Under the pieces are notes generated by a model that worked only from the letters and a program-made list of their open reading frames with translations, was not told where the DNA came from and made no database searches. From positions 143,458-207,457 of the forward strand of contig VTPC01091254.1 of the NCBI GenBank assembly GCA_011009095.1: a DNA stretch of 64,000 nucleotides. The letters run 5' to 3'. Position numbers and translations under genes: made by a program. Shown here piece by piece: positions 24,391-35,715 of this stretch (the stretch's first letter is position 1; every line of letters starts with the position of its first letter). Source of the DNA: Ignelater luminosus. Taxonomy: Eukaryota; Arthropoda; Insecta; Coleoptera; Elateridae.

Positions 24391-25170
24391 GGCCCCTTTT
24401 TTCATGCTTATTTCATTGCCGTTGCCAGAAATAAGCTGTCGTCTTTTGATCTTTCCCTAGAGAGAAAAAGTGAAAAATGGCCGATTTCTTCAATCTGCTG
24501 TAACTCTTTTATTTTCGAAGCTAGAACAAAATCATTTTAGCATTGTTGAGGCACTTTTTGACGTAGAATTCAATGCTGTCGGTCGTTGTTGTTTAGCACT
24601 TTCCATAAGTGCGCTGTAACTCAAAGTTGAATTTATTAAATGGACCGATTCCTTCAATTTGCTGTAACTCCTTTATTTTCGAAGCTACAACAAAATCATT
24701 TTAGAATTTAGTTCTTTCCATAACTGTGCTGTAACTCAAAGTTGAATTTTTAAGTGGACCATTCAAGAAATTCAACTTTAAGTTACAGCGCAGTTATGGA
24801 AAGGACTAGAAAAGAAAAAACGACTGACGGCATCGAATTCTACGTTAAAAGTGCCTCAGCAACGCTCAAATGATTTTGTTGTAGCTTCTAAAATAAAAGA
24901 GTTACAGAAAATTGAAGAAATCGGTCCATTTACTAAGTTCAACTTTGAGTTACAGCGCGCTTATGGAAAGGGCTAGAAAACAACGACAGCATTGAATTCT
25001 ACGTTAAAAGTGCCTGAACAATGCTAAAATGATTTTGTTCTACCTTCGAAAATAAAGAAGTTACAGCAAACTGAAGAAATCGGCCATTTTTCTACTTCTT
25101 CTCTTTAGGAAAAAACAAAAGACGGCAGCTTATTTCTGGCAACGGTAATGGAATAAGCATGAAAAAAGAG
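24391..25170. mobile_element. Foldback element built of four modules (~780 bp)
   Basis: The two halves are inverted copies meeting near 24,768. The outer ends match: TTTTTTCATGCTTATTTCAT then TGCCGTTGCCAGAAATAAGC, against the reverse complement of 25,120-25,170. Inside each arm a ~160-bp unit is repeated in tandem. The left arm has CGATTTCTTCAATCTGCTGT (24,482) and again CGATTCCTTCAATTTGCTGT (24,645), each followed by a TTATTTTCGAAGCTA.AACAAA block. The right arm has both units inverted. There is no coding capacity. It lies between genes 3 and 4 and accounts for much of the longer spacing there. Confidence 0.8.
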
Positions 25171-25355
25171 ATAATCCGTTTTTTTTGTCTGTGCTAATAA
25201 AAAAGTTACCCATTTAATCCCATCGAAATTGGACCACACTGTATACATTAAGCACAATAACATCTTAAATGTTTACAACATGGCACGAAAACTGAATTAG
25301 AATGACGCCATGGATGATATAACATAATGAAAAGAGATTTTGTAGAGAATATACA

Positions 25356-25361
25356 TTTATT
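25356..25361 (-). promoter_or_regulatory. Candidate poly(A) signal AATAAA for GMC gene 4
   Basis: AATAAA on the minus strand about 200 nt past the gene 4 stop. The context on the plus strand (CATTTATTACAGTAAATCTATAGAA) is very similar to the 3' flank of gene 1. Confidence 0.5.
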
Positions 25362-25559
25362 ACAGTAAATCTATAGAAATAATAACAATGGAACAGTACA
25401 GAAGAAACTGACCTAAATTACACTTTACTGGCTTTGAGAAAATTACAGTACTTTAAAAGTAAAATATAAACTTTGGTTATCAGTTGACTAGAAAAAATGC
25501 AGCAAATGGTAAGCAATAAAATAGATTAACAAGTTACTTTGTAAATGTCTAAAAGATAT

Positions 25560-27486
25560 TTATAAACTACCCCAATCTCTTTTAACCATATCCGATCCGA
25601 TTTCTCCAACCAAAATAGAAGGTCCATTAGTATGAGCAGCTAAAGGAAGCGGTATAACACTAGCGTCAATAACTCTTAAATTCCTAATACCATAAACCTT
25701 CAATTCATTATCTACTACTGCAGTTGGGTCATCTATCGGTCCCATTTTACAGGTAGCAATTGGATGATAGCCGGAAACAGTTAAAAACTGTAAAGCACAG
25801 TACCAATAGTCATCAGAATTATATTCTAGATGCTCACAACCTAATATTGGTTTAGGAATTAGCCTAACATCGTATCTCTTAAACGCTTTAGCTTGTACAA
25901 GCTTTAAAGAAAATCGTATAGCTTCAATCATAACTCTTATATCGTGATTTTCACGATCGGTAAAATAATTTGCATAGAATAAAGGATCATCATAAGGATC
26001 GGCTGATTTTAATTTCATATAACCTGTAGACTTGGGATGTAGCAACAGAGGTACAATGCTGAAAGTTGACGTGCCCTCTAGTCCTCCATACATCTCGCGA
26101 TAGTAGTCACTTCTTATTCGCAGTATCTGCCTTCCGATTGTGCCATTATCGGTAATTAAACTTTCGGTTGCAAAGTCAAGTTCAAAATCAGGTGATCCAC
26201 CACTGGAATGGCTTGAATTACTACTTTTTATAAACGCCAACGCCTCCTGGCCTGTAATTGAGGATAAAGGACCTTGTCCTGTACTATACCATCTTTGTAT
26301 TTCATCATAATTAAACAGGTCTGGCAAAGAAGGTAAACTAAAATTAGTACTAAATATCAAGCCATAAAAACCAATGTGATCATAAAGTGTTTCTCCAACA
26401 GGAAGATCACTCAACGTTTTAATTCCGTGTTTCTCAAGTTCTTCTTCACGTCCTACTCCTGATAACATTAAAAGCTGTGGAGACTGTAATACACCAGCAG
26501 AAAGTATCACTTCTTTACACGCTTTAACTGTAAACTTTCTATCCTTTCTTTTATATTCTACTCCGTAAGCTTTCTTGGTGCGAGGATTTATCAAGATTCG
26601 TATCACTCTAGCTCCTGTCAAAATATCTAGATTTTTACGATTTAGAACAGGCTGCAGAAAAGAAGTTGCTGTACTAGCTCTACGGCCAAATCTAGTTGTG
26701 GTTTGAACAGGTGAAAAACCAATTTGATGAGGACTGTTATAGTCGGTTATTGGATATCCAAGTTCCTGCCCAGCTTGTATAAAAGCATCTGCTAAAGCAG
26801 ATGTGGAGGTTTGCTCAATACTTTGATAACCTCCATCTCTGTGATACCCTGAGTCGGAGAGCGGTAGGTATGCATCTTCGGATTTTAAAAAATAAGGAAG
26901 GACTTTCTCGTAGGACCAACCTGGATTACCTTGTTCAGCCCAATGGTTATAATCGTCTGGATTACCTCTTGTATATACCATGTAGTTGATAGCGCTGGAC
27001 CCACCTAATGCTCTACCTCTTGGCCAGGCGCACTTTTGTTTTTCCATGGCCAAACAGAAATTCGCTTGCGGTTCAGTTGTGAATCCCCAGTTGTAATCTG
27101 TAAGTTGTAGGGCAATTGCAAGTACAGGATATTGCACTAAATTATTTTCGGGGTATCCAGCCTCTAGTAGTAGAATTTTCCAGTTTCCAATTTCTGATAA
27201 ACGATTTGCTACTACAGAGCCTGCTGAACCAGCTCCTACTATGATGAAATCATATTCTTTGGCTAGAAAACGATTTATTTCAGTGTTGCAAAGCAAAGTA
27301 CTCTATAAATAAATTACCAGTTGCTCTAGGAGGAATTTCAATGGGAGGATTAGGAGGTGGTAAATCTTCAATTATTCGCAGAATATTTTGTAGTTGCTTT
27401 AGATAGGTGTCGTTAAATATCGTGGTGTTATATCCAAGAATTGATCCAACTGCAATGGTTGCAGCACATAATATGACGACCCAACC
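25560..27486 (-). CDS. GMC oxidoreductase gene 4 (glucose dehydrogenase-like), 5' exon missing
   Basis: FAD-dependent GMC oxidoreductase. Exons: 27486-27318 (169 bp) and 27262-25560, with a 55-bp GT-AG intron (27317-27263). The product is about 623 residues from GWVVILCAATIAVGSILGY. Motifs: AKEYDF then GAGSAGSVVANRLSE (FAD), GRALGGSSAINYMVY, SPQLLMLSGVG, HPIATCKMG and HTNGPSILVGEIGSDM. In the central region it is closest to gene 1 (shared YQSIEQTSTSALA) and its C-terminal block also follows genes 1 and 2, which hints at conversion or a particular duplication order. An in-frame TTG inside the intron makes the frame look longer, but the splice sites match the paralogues exactly. No initiator before the FAD exon, as in its neighbours. 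The frame is intact. Confidence 0.9.
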
Positions 27487-27812
27487 CTAAAACTTAGTTG
27501 TATAAATCGCGGAATCACTAAAGAATAAAGGGAGCAAAGATAGGTTTAGTTAGAAACTGTTATTCTATATTGTTGATTTAAAATGAAACTAGTTTCAGTT
27601 ATTTTTTATTAATAGCGTAAACTAAGTAACTAATTCATTCACTGAAGCTCGATAGAGAACGTGCGCGAGATTATTATGTGTCTCTTTCTTATTATTTATT
27701 AATTAAGTACAAACTATATTTTTCGTCCTTTATTAATTTTTAGGTTATTTCAATTTATTAATACATAACAATGCTTTAGTTAATAAAGATGGAAAAATAT
27801 GATTTATAATTG

Positions 27813-27849
<37 letters not shown>

Positions 27850-28187
27850 ACTTTTGTACCCTCAAAATGCTGGTCATTTTTTGATTGCCACGTGATCAGC
27901 GTTCTGATTTGTCAAATTGAATGCTTATTCTCATGGTGCTGATTTGCGTATAATAAATTTCATTTGACATTGACAGCAATTTTCGGGTTTCTAATATAAA
28001 AGCTAACCTTAAACACTGAAAATTAAATCATACTAAAAATCCCGTGTAAACTCAGTTTTTGTCAACTCGTTTTTATTATTTTAAACTTTCCATGAATGGA
28101 TAATAGTAATGCAACGACTGCAGCTCTTACTACCCGTTCAAGTTGTTAGTTACAAAAAGGTACGACGTTCTACCCAGGTGGCGCTAC
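27487..28187. other. Spacer upstream of GMC gene 4
   Basis: Intron or upstream flank of gene 4, then AT-rich DNA with one GA microsatellite (27,816-27,846). No first exon recognised despite the expectation that one is nearby. Confidence 0.35.
27816..27846. repeat. (GA)n microsatellite
   Basis: About 15 uninterrupted AG units ending in GAGATAAA. Confidence 0.95.
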
Positions 28188-29105
28188 AAGTGGAAATTCA
28201 CCAAAGCTAGTTGACTGAGAGAGTAAGTACCGACACCAAACAAATGACGATAGCAAACTGGGCTCAGTAACGATGTTTTCTCATCCAGAGGCGCTGTTAT
28301 TCCACTTCAAGTTTGACAAGTGTAAACGTCAGTTTATAATATTGAGATTATTGGAATTTTAACTTTTTTTACTTACATTTCTGATCTGATCATACAAATT
28401 ACATGATACAGTCATTTGAGTTAACTCGGTTTATTAAAAACGGTTGCGCGACCACTACGAAATCGATTTTACAGCAATTCATAAACAATAATTGTGAAAG
28501 TGATGAAGATAATTCCGAGGAAATAGGAAATACTCTTGTTTTACAAAGAATAAAGAATAATACGCAACAACAAGGCAATGATAATTACATTTTTCTAAAA
28601 TTTAAATTTTAATAACCTCAAACTTATAAACTGACATTTAAATTTGTCAAATTTGACGTGGAACATCAGTACCTCTAGGGGCCGTTTTTAAATTACGTAA
28701 CGCAAAATTAAACGATTTTTATACACCCCCCCCCCCCCGTAACTCACTCGCAATGCAAGCTCAAACTTCCCTTAAATATTACATAACGCAATACTCTAAG
28801 CCCCCCCCCTACATTTAATATGAAAATGTTTAATTTTTTATTGAAAAAGATTTTATTAGAAAGGAATGCATCAAAGTGGGGTTCGTGCGACCGTTGTGGT
28901 CTGCACACAGGCTGTTTGAGTTCAGACAAGTAAATATGAGTTTAAATAATATTTTATCAATAACATTGTATCGTTACGTAACGCTACTCTAGACCTCCCC
29001 CCCTTGGAACGTTACGTAATTTAAGGACAGCCCCCTAGCGGAGAGAAAATCTTTTGTTTGGTGTTGGTACTTTGTCTGAAAATCAACTGGCTTTGAAATT
29101 CATTA
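28188..29105. mobile_element. Foldback element carrying a nested MITE
   Basis: The left arm, 28,190-28,370, pairs with 28,597-28,677 and 29,036-29,105. Left: GTACCGACACCAAACAAA, then TCATCCAGAGGCGCTG, then GACAAGTGTAAACGTCAGTT. The right arm, reverse-complemented, reads GTACCAACACCAAACAAA, then (after the insertion) TAGAGGTACTG and GACAAATTTAAATGTCAGTT. Removing 28,678-29,035 restores continuity of the right arm. The 69-residue plus-strand frame at 28,403-28,612 sits in the loop, is Asn/Gln-rich, and is not supported as a gene. Confidence 0.7.
28678..29035. mobile_element. MITE with TAGGGGCC/GGCCCCTA-type ends, nested
   Basis: Ends GGGGCCGTTTTTAAATTACG and (reverse complement) GGGGGCTGTCCTTAAATTAC form terminal inverted repeats, flanked on both sides by TA (28,676-28,677 and 29,036-29,037). 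Three internal modules each have TACGTAACGC-like sequence followed by a run of C: 13 C at 28,726, 9 C at 28,801 and 7 C at 28,997. It is inserted into the right arm of the surrounding foldback. Confidence 0.75.
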
Positions 29106-29744
29106 GAGTTCAAAATCAAAACCATTTGATTTTAATAGATTTTGTCTTGAAATTTTTTTACTTTAATACGACATACTATGTTAATATCAGATAAATTATA
29201 AAACGTCATATTCACGTGGATTTACTTCAAATTGACAAAAGACGTTAGAGTACATCCAATTCTCAACGTTTCAGTAAAAATTTTTTGGAGATATATCTAC
29301 AGAATTTTGAAAAATCTGTATACAGGAACTCTTAACATTCACCGAGGTCAATGAATAAGTGATTTATTATAATTTAAATTCGCTTGTAACATATCAAAAT
29401 TATGATAAAAGTGGATAAAAATTATTGATCGCACATCTGTGGATGAAGGTCTTTAATTTAAAAAAAGAACCATCAAGATCGGGTTAGTGGTTGGCGCGAG
29501 CGGAGGCGGTAAAGATAATGCTTTCTATTTTAAATATAGAGATACAATCAACGAAATAAATGTTTTCAATTCCTGAAAATCAACGAAATTCTGACTTTTA
29601 CAGACAATAAAAGGGGAATGGGTTTAGAAATTAATAAAACACTAAATTTAATTAAAAAGTTAAAAAGATAATTTACACTGCGAAAAAAATGTTTTCAAAG
29701 CTTGCTTAAGCATTATGTGAACCAGGAAAAATAACACTTCTTTT
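29106..29744. other. Non-coding stretch
   Basis: AT-rich; nothing recognised apart from a TTTACACTGCGAAAAAAATG phrase at 29,672 that could be one end of the adjacent Tc1-like element. The expected inverted partner was not found. Confidence 0.3.
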
Positions 29745-30720
29745 TTCAGGGACACATTAATAATAATTATTAATATCTAGTATGCATCCCTTCTGCCTTA
29801 ATTACTTCTTGTTAACGGTTTTTCATTGAATTGCCCAAATTTAAACAATCTTCTAATTTGGTTTTGTTCCATTCCTCCAAGATGAAGGTCTTCAACTGAT
29901 TTCGGTTTGATGGATGTCTCGCTGCTACTCGTATTTTCAAATTTGCCCATAAATGCTCTATAACGGTGCGGTGGTATTACTTTTGGGCAGTTGTAGAGCA
30001 TCCAGGAACTTCTTAGGAGCGATGTTTAGCATCGTTATTCTGGCAAAATAGATAACGTCCTTCCAGGCCCAACTTTCGCGCATTGCTGTTCACATGGGTC
30101 TTCAGGATAGTTAAATATTGTAAGTGATCCGTAGTCCCTTCAATAAAAGTCATTTCTCCAACACCAGAAGCTGCCATACACCCCCAAACCATCACTGACA
30201 ATCCGCCGAATTTTACGGTAGGTATAATATTTTTGGGTTTCAGCGCTTCATTTGCCTTCCGCCAAACTCGTTGAGGTCCACCATTGTAATATAACATAAT
30301 CTTGGATTCGTCGCACAATATTGCATTGTGCCAGTAATGTTCATCGCGATTAATAGTCTGATTAGCAAACTTTAATCGTTTTTCGATGTTAATCTGAGAG
30401 AGAAACGGGTTTTTCATTGCAGTTCTTGATGCAATTTTGTTCCGTTTGAGCGCATTTTGAATAGTTCTGCTGGCCACCTGGTTGCGTTTAGTAGCTCATT
30501 TGCTGATTTCTTACTCGAAACCCGAGGGTTATCTCGTACTTTTTCAGTAAGAATCGTGTATTTCGCTCTGATAATTTCTTGGAGGCCTCTTTTATAAATT
30601 AATAATGAAGCAGTTATCGCGTCTAGCTCCTATTTTTTCGCACGTATCAAGATGATCTGTCCAAACAAATTGGGCACTGGCATCTTAAAAGTCCCTCGTC
30701 AAAAATATTAAATTACACTG
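29745..30720 (-). pseudogene. Tc1-like transposase remnant
   Basis: Minus-strand Tc1/mariner superfamily transposase broken by frameshifts. In order: a helix-turn-helix region with KYTILTEKVRDNPRVSSKKS (about 30,575-30,500); the frame 30,477-30,013 with FANQTINRDEHYWHNAILCD (first catalytic Asp in LCDESK), RVWRK, SVMVWGCMAASGVG, and LFCQNNDAKH (second Asp); then a frame change near 30,010; LYNCPKVIP; another change; and IEHLWANLK (third residue Glu) near 29,960, followed by LEEWNK. All three DDE residues can be traced across frames, but at least three frame breaks make it non-functional. No terminal inverted repeats were confirmed. Confidence 0.8.
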
Positions 30721-30895
30721 TTTTTTTCTAATGGTTTGCCTATAATACTATAACGTTGTCATATTTTTAAGATAATAATTAACAGAGTAGTCACTAAATA
30801 AAGTTGAAATTTCATGTATTTTTTTAAATTGAAAACTTTTATTTAGATGATTGTATGCTGGCAAGCGTCAAATGATATCTACGTTTTATGAGTAA

Positions 30896-31095
30896 GGGTG
30901 CGTTTATGTTGGAGCAACGATAAACGATAAGAGCGACGATAGTAGCGAAGCAACGAAAAGGTTAGCATTACTTCATATGGAAATTTATGCCTTCCTCAAT
31001 ATAAACAGTTCCATATGAAATAATGCAAACCTTTTGGTTGCTTTGCTACTATCATCGCTCTTATCGTTTATCGCTGCTCCAACATAAACGCACCC
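30896..31095. mobile_element. Harbinger-like 200-bp MITE with TAA duplication
   Basis: Nearly perfect ~85-bp inverted arms: GGGTGCGTTTATGTTGGAGC at the left end equals the reverse complement of the right end (31,076-31,095). It continues through ACGATAAACGATAAGAGCGA and the reverse complement of its right-hand match. The three bases TAA occur directly outside both ends (30,893-30,895 and 31,096-31,098). A TWA 3-bp duplication is typical of PIF/Harbinger elements. Confidence 0.85.
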
Positions 31096-31098
31096 TAA

Positions 31099-34000
31099 AT
31101 TGCAACAATTAAAATCTTTTAAGAATTCATGTTCTCTGAAAAAAGGTTTTATTATTTCTTGGGAACCTAAATTTGCACGTACCATTTGTTGTAAGAACAC
31201 TACAATGGAAAATTTAGAATGCAGTGTTCCCTGGATTTTATTGTTTTGAGTACTTTTTGTGGGTCAGCTTTGGATGATAAACTGGCTCTTATAGTCGTTG
31301 TGGATTTGTCATTTAAGTGCTTGTTAGCGCGCTAGAATACTGAAGGTAGTGCACGCATTGAATTTGTGCTCTGATTTTCTTGTATAAATAGTATTTGACA
31401 CAACTTCGATAATCTGACCTGGAGATGAAGGCACTTTGATCCGCTCCGTCTCTAGGAGAGTTAAATCGAGTTATAAATACTGATTTAGCCGACGCCTTTT
31501 GTACACTCTGTTGCAAATTAATTGCAAAACGTAGAAATAATGTGCAGCAATGAGTATCATGGAATTACCAAGAGACTATGAGTATGTTCCTTCCGAATCG
31601 CATTTAATTTGCAATACATTTTACACTACGTTTTTAAGAGAATCATACTGAATTTTTGAAAAGTTCCTAAAATTTAAAAATTATCCGATTTTGTTTACAA
31701 CCATTTTTTGAAAATATTTTAGGTACTTACTTCTATTTAGGTAAACTAATTTGGTAGATCTATATTTCCTAATGCAAATTATAAAAATAATTTCAACTAT
31801 GCTAGTGCTGCTGCTAGTGTTTCATGCTTCTAAAAATAACTTAATCGTTTCGATTGACTGTAAAAACTAAAATCTTGTATAGAATATAAAATAAATAAGG
31901 AAAAACAAACTATGCAAAAATGAATTACATAGATACGGATAATAAATATTTTCCGTTTAGTAACTATGTATTTCTGTAAAGTTTTCTAATTTTGATTTTT
32001 CTTCTTTTAATAAATAACTTTCCATAGAAATAACTGAAAAATGTAGGCTTACTTGTAAAAGTAGAATAATTAATCTATACCATTGCCTAAAAATGCATTG
32101 TTTGATTTACCCGTGTCTGAAATGACTTGACCGTTTTTGCAAGTTAGAAAATAAATTCTAATTTTTTTGTCATACAATTCCTAGTCAGAAGGAAGAATGC
32201 GGCTTTGAAATTAATTAAGTGAATGAAATATAAAACATATCCAGCAATTATCTATACTTTAACTTTGTTTCTTATATTAATAGTATTGAATCAGGAAAAT
32301 TATACATTTTTACAACTCGAACACGTTACTCGTGTAAGATTACTTATGTATACATAATTAATTTAATGCTGATCTAATCTAATGAAAGTATATTTGTCAT
32401 TTTAATTGCAGGTGAAAGATTTAAACTTCTATGAATACAACTATATAATATCTAATTATTCGATTATTACTGAATTTGAGAAAGCTCTTGAGCTGAATAT
32501 TTATATACCCAATATGATCTGTATAATGGTTTACAAGATCAAGACGAGGATAAAAGGGAACCGTAAGTCTTATCACAAGTAAACCTTTCGAAGTGTTCCC
32601 CTCCGGTTTTGATGACTTTCAGATAAGAGTATCTAATAAGAGATGCATATTTTTTATACCCACGGGAAAATGTTTTAAGGAAATGAAATCACTTCCAAAG
32701 TTAGTACTCTCCAGATATGAATCCCTAAAATACTTTATAACCAAAGAAACAGCCCTATTGACTTTCAGACCTTTACATACCGCGATATTTCGATGAGAAC
32801 AGATTTATAATCTTATTGTAATATCTGATAGCAACGTAAATTTCTATTTCTATTGCTTCTGATATTGCATATATTTAATCAGTTAATAACACACTAAAAA
32901 TTCAAACCTTATGGAAATAATTTTTTAATTTTCTGTTCTATGTTACCCTCTCACGACTAAAAATCAGTTGTGGCTACCAATAAGCATATTGAATGGCAAT
33001 AAGTTGAGAGAATAAAACTTTTTTATAGTTTCCTCTTTACTAATACAATAAGAACAAATTCCTGAACATATCAGATAGAGTACCTATGTGAATTAAAACT
33101 TTTGTAGGAATTGAGGTAGCTGTAACTACTTTTGTGCTATTAAATCAGGCTTTGCTACAAATTAAAATAGATAATGATGCCATGTATTTGTAAGAGATCT
33201 TTGGGGTTAGATAATCTTATAGGCACTGTTGGGCTTTTTAAGACAGTCCATAGGATTTTACATGTTAAAATCGTTATTCCGTGTAATTTTGTTTTCTTAG
33301 TAATTCTCATCTTCTCACGTTTAGAGTCTAAATGTTGCAGGCATACAACGCAATATATTGCTTTAATTATTTAATTTTAAAAATTAAATAATTAACACAG
33401 TGCAAGTGCAAAATTCGGAAACGAGATTTCTTAACGAAAATCGGTAATGTATGCCCGAAATTGTCTATTTCCCAAATTATTCTGCTAGGTTAGATCAAGT
33501 AACTGTTTTTCCTGAGTTCAAAGTTCGCAATGTGATTTACACGATGTTTACGATTTTTCTTTAGATTCGTGTTTAGGGTATCAACTGTTATTAGTAGAGC
33601 TCCAAGCTCCAATTGTATTAAAACGATCGAGTTTCTACCGTTAGGGTAACATTCAACAAAGCTTTTTTATAGCTGATGTTTCAAGGCATTTGATGAAGGA
33701 AAGAGATTCTGTCAAAGACTCCGATCACGGCCAACTACGATGTTTCAAAAGTGGTCGAAATTTGGTTTTCTAAAATATCTTAACCAAACAACAATCGTAG
33801 CCCGTCCAAATCTATTGAGTCATTAAGTACCATTCACGACAAGAGAAGTTTTAGATGGGACGTTTTGTTTTGGAGATATGCCGGAAAAACACATCTCTCT
33901 CTAAATGTCGGTTGCAATCGGTGAATTTTTGGTATTTTGCATGGGAAAAACGTCTGGCGGTTTAATGTTTACAAATCTGCAAATGCGACTCGTTTATCTT

Positions 34001-35715
34001 TTTCTGTATTGAGGTAAAGACTTAAAATTGAGTTGGGCCAATTTTCCGTGACGGCTACTGGTGAAGTCTGGAAAGATAAAAAAGTCGTTTTATGCAATAG
34101 CGGTCCTTACTGACGTTTTAGATCAGAATTTGATCAAGTTGAATTAGTAGATAGGTTGGTGGTCTTTAAACACGGTGCTCCTATTCCTGGTCTCTTGATG
34201 CTGAACAGATGGTCACAGGAATCGGCTTGTTGTTTTCGCTGATATCATAATGCAGATTGAGATAATTGCGAAACACAAGGAGTGAATAGTTGGAATTGGT
34301 ATGTTCAGCACTGTTATTCCTTTTTACTCGAGTCACAACTTCGTGGCAGACAGCAAAATAAAATATCTACTGAGTTATGGATGAAAAACCTTGAAACAAT
34401 ATGGAGATATCATTACAAACTTTGAACTCGGTGAAAATGCTTATTTGACTTAACCTATCAGAATTCTTGGGAGCGTTGACTATTTTGGTCGCATATTACC
34501 GATTTTCCATGAGAAATTCTATTTCAGAACGTTTAGATTTCATTCTGAGGCAAGCCAGTAACTACTAGTTTACTGATGATGGCTACTCAGTTAAAATCTG
34601 GCCACAAAATGTACATGTAGCGGATTTCATTTTTGTTTGTGGGTTTGACGTTTTCTTTGCGATCAGAGAAGACTCTACTAGTAGAGATCCATTCCTACGC
34701 ATAGAGGCCAATATAAATTGCAGCTTTAATAACTTCTGCAGTGCGATCAATTTATTTATTAGCCTGCAGTCTTTTACAAGATGTGACTGTTATCTTATAT
34801 CAAATGAATGAAAAGGAAACCAACAAATATCAAAATGTGTACAATTAAATAACTTGCAACCAGATTTCTCGTCACAAAGATAAAATGGAAAGTTAAGCCA
34901 CAATCGTTGTTTATGTCTCAATTTATTTATCTGTACTTTAACACAGGTGACTAGATTTTTGTTAAGTTTGAAACTTGAAATGTACATTTTTGTAAAGAAA
35001 TAGAAACTTATTGTATGTTATGCCAAATTAAAGAAATAATATCCTATTAGCGAAATAGATTTCAAATCCAAATTCTTTGTCGCGACATGGTGGAAGCGTC
35101 ATATATGGATAAGAGGCAAGATTGCTTTTGTGATTTAGAATTTTTTTTAAATGGTGGACCAATCTCTTGATCTACCAATTGCAATTACTCTAAATATTTG
35201 AAATTGCTTTATTATGTGTTACTTTAAAAATTTGATTCAAAAACATGTATTTTGAGTTAGTTATGGCCGCCGATAATGACTTTGTCTAGCTCTTATCCTA
35301 ATATGAGCTATTATATAAACTATATAAACGGCATGTACGCCACAATATACAATAAAGGCTAATCTGGTGTAACCGTGAATTGCTCACAACAGTAAGTGTT
35401 CTTTCCTTTTTATACTTTTGAATTTTTAAATATTTGTTTGTGGGTTCTGTACCTGACCATAACGGCATCCAGGACGTTGACCGCGGGTCTAACGGGACCC
35501 CATCCCTTTTTGTTGTAACATATATATATATATGGGTAAAAAGCTTATGACGGACGATTTTGTTAAATTGAACAAATAGAAAAAAAGTTAACCACAGACC
35601 AATTTCAAGTATACTGAAGAAATATATGGTATTTTTGGGCATATCTCCGAATTTGCCACGAATAATATTAAATTTTTCCAAAAATAGAGCAGTTTTAATT
35701 AAAAATTGTAAAACG
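31099..35715. other. Non-coding interval upstream of gene 4 (duplicated block, copy 2, first part)
   Basis: 31,700-31,915 matches 11,100-11,320 of copy 1. No gene supported. The part at 33,420-34,750 is less AT-rich and reads like old decayed repeat DNA, but I could not assign a family. A short (AT)n run lies at 35,519-35,533. Confidence 0.4.

Noticed and set aside
28403..28612. 69-residue Asn/Gln-rich frame
   Set aside because: It lies in the loop of a foldback element and shows no domain.
29672..30725. Possible terminal repeats of the Tc1-like element (TTACACTG at both sides)
   Set aside because: The two copies are in direct, not inverted, orientation and differ after eight bases.
33420..34750. 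Less AT-rich stretch that might be an old transposase gene
   Set aside because: No frame of useful length and no catalytic motif could be read on either strand.
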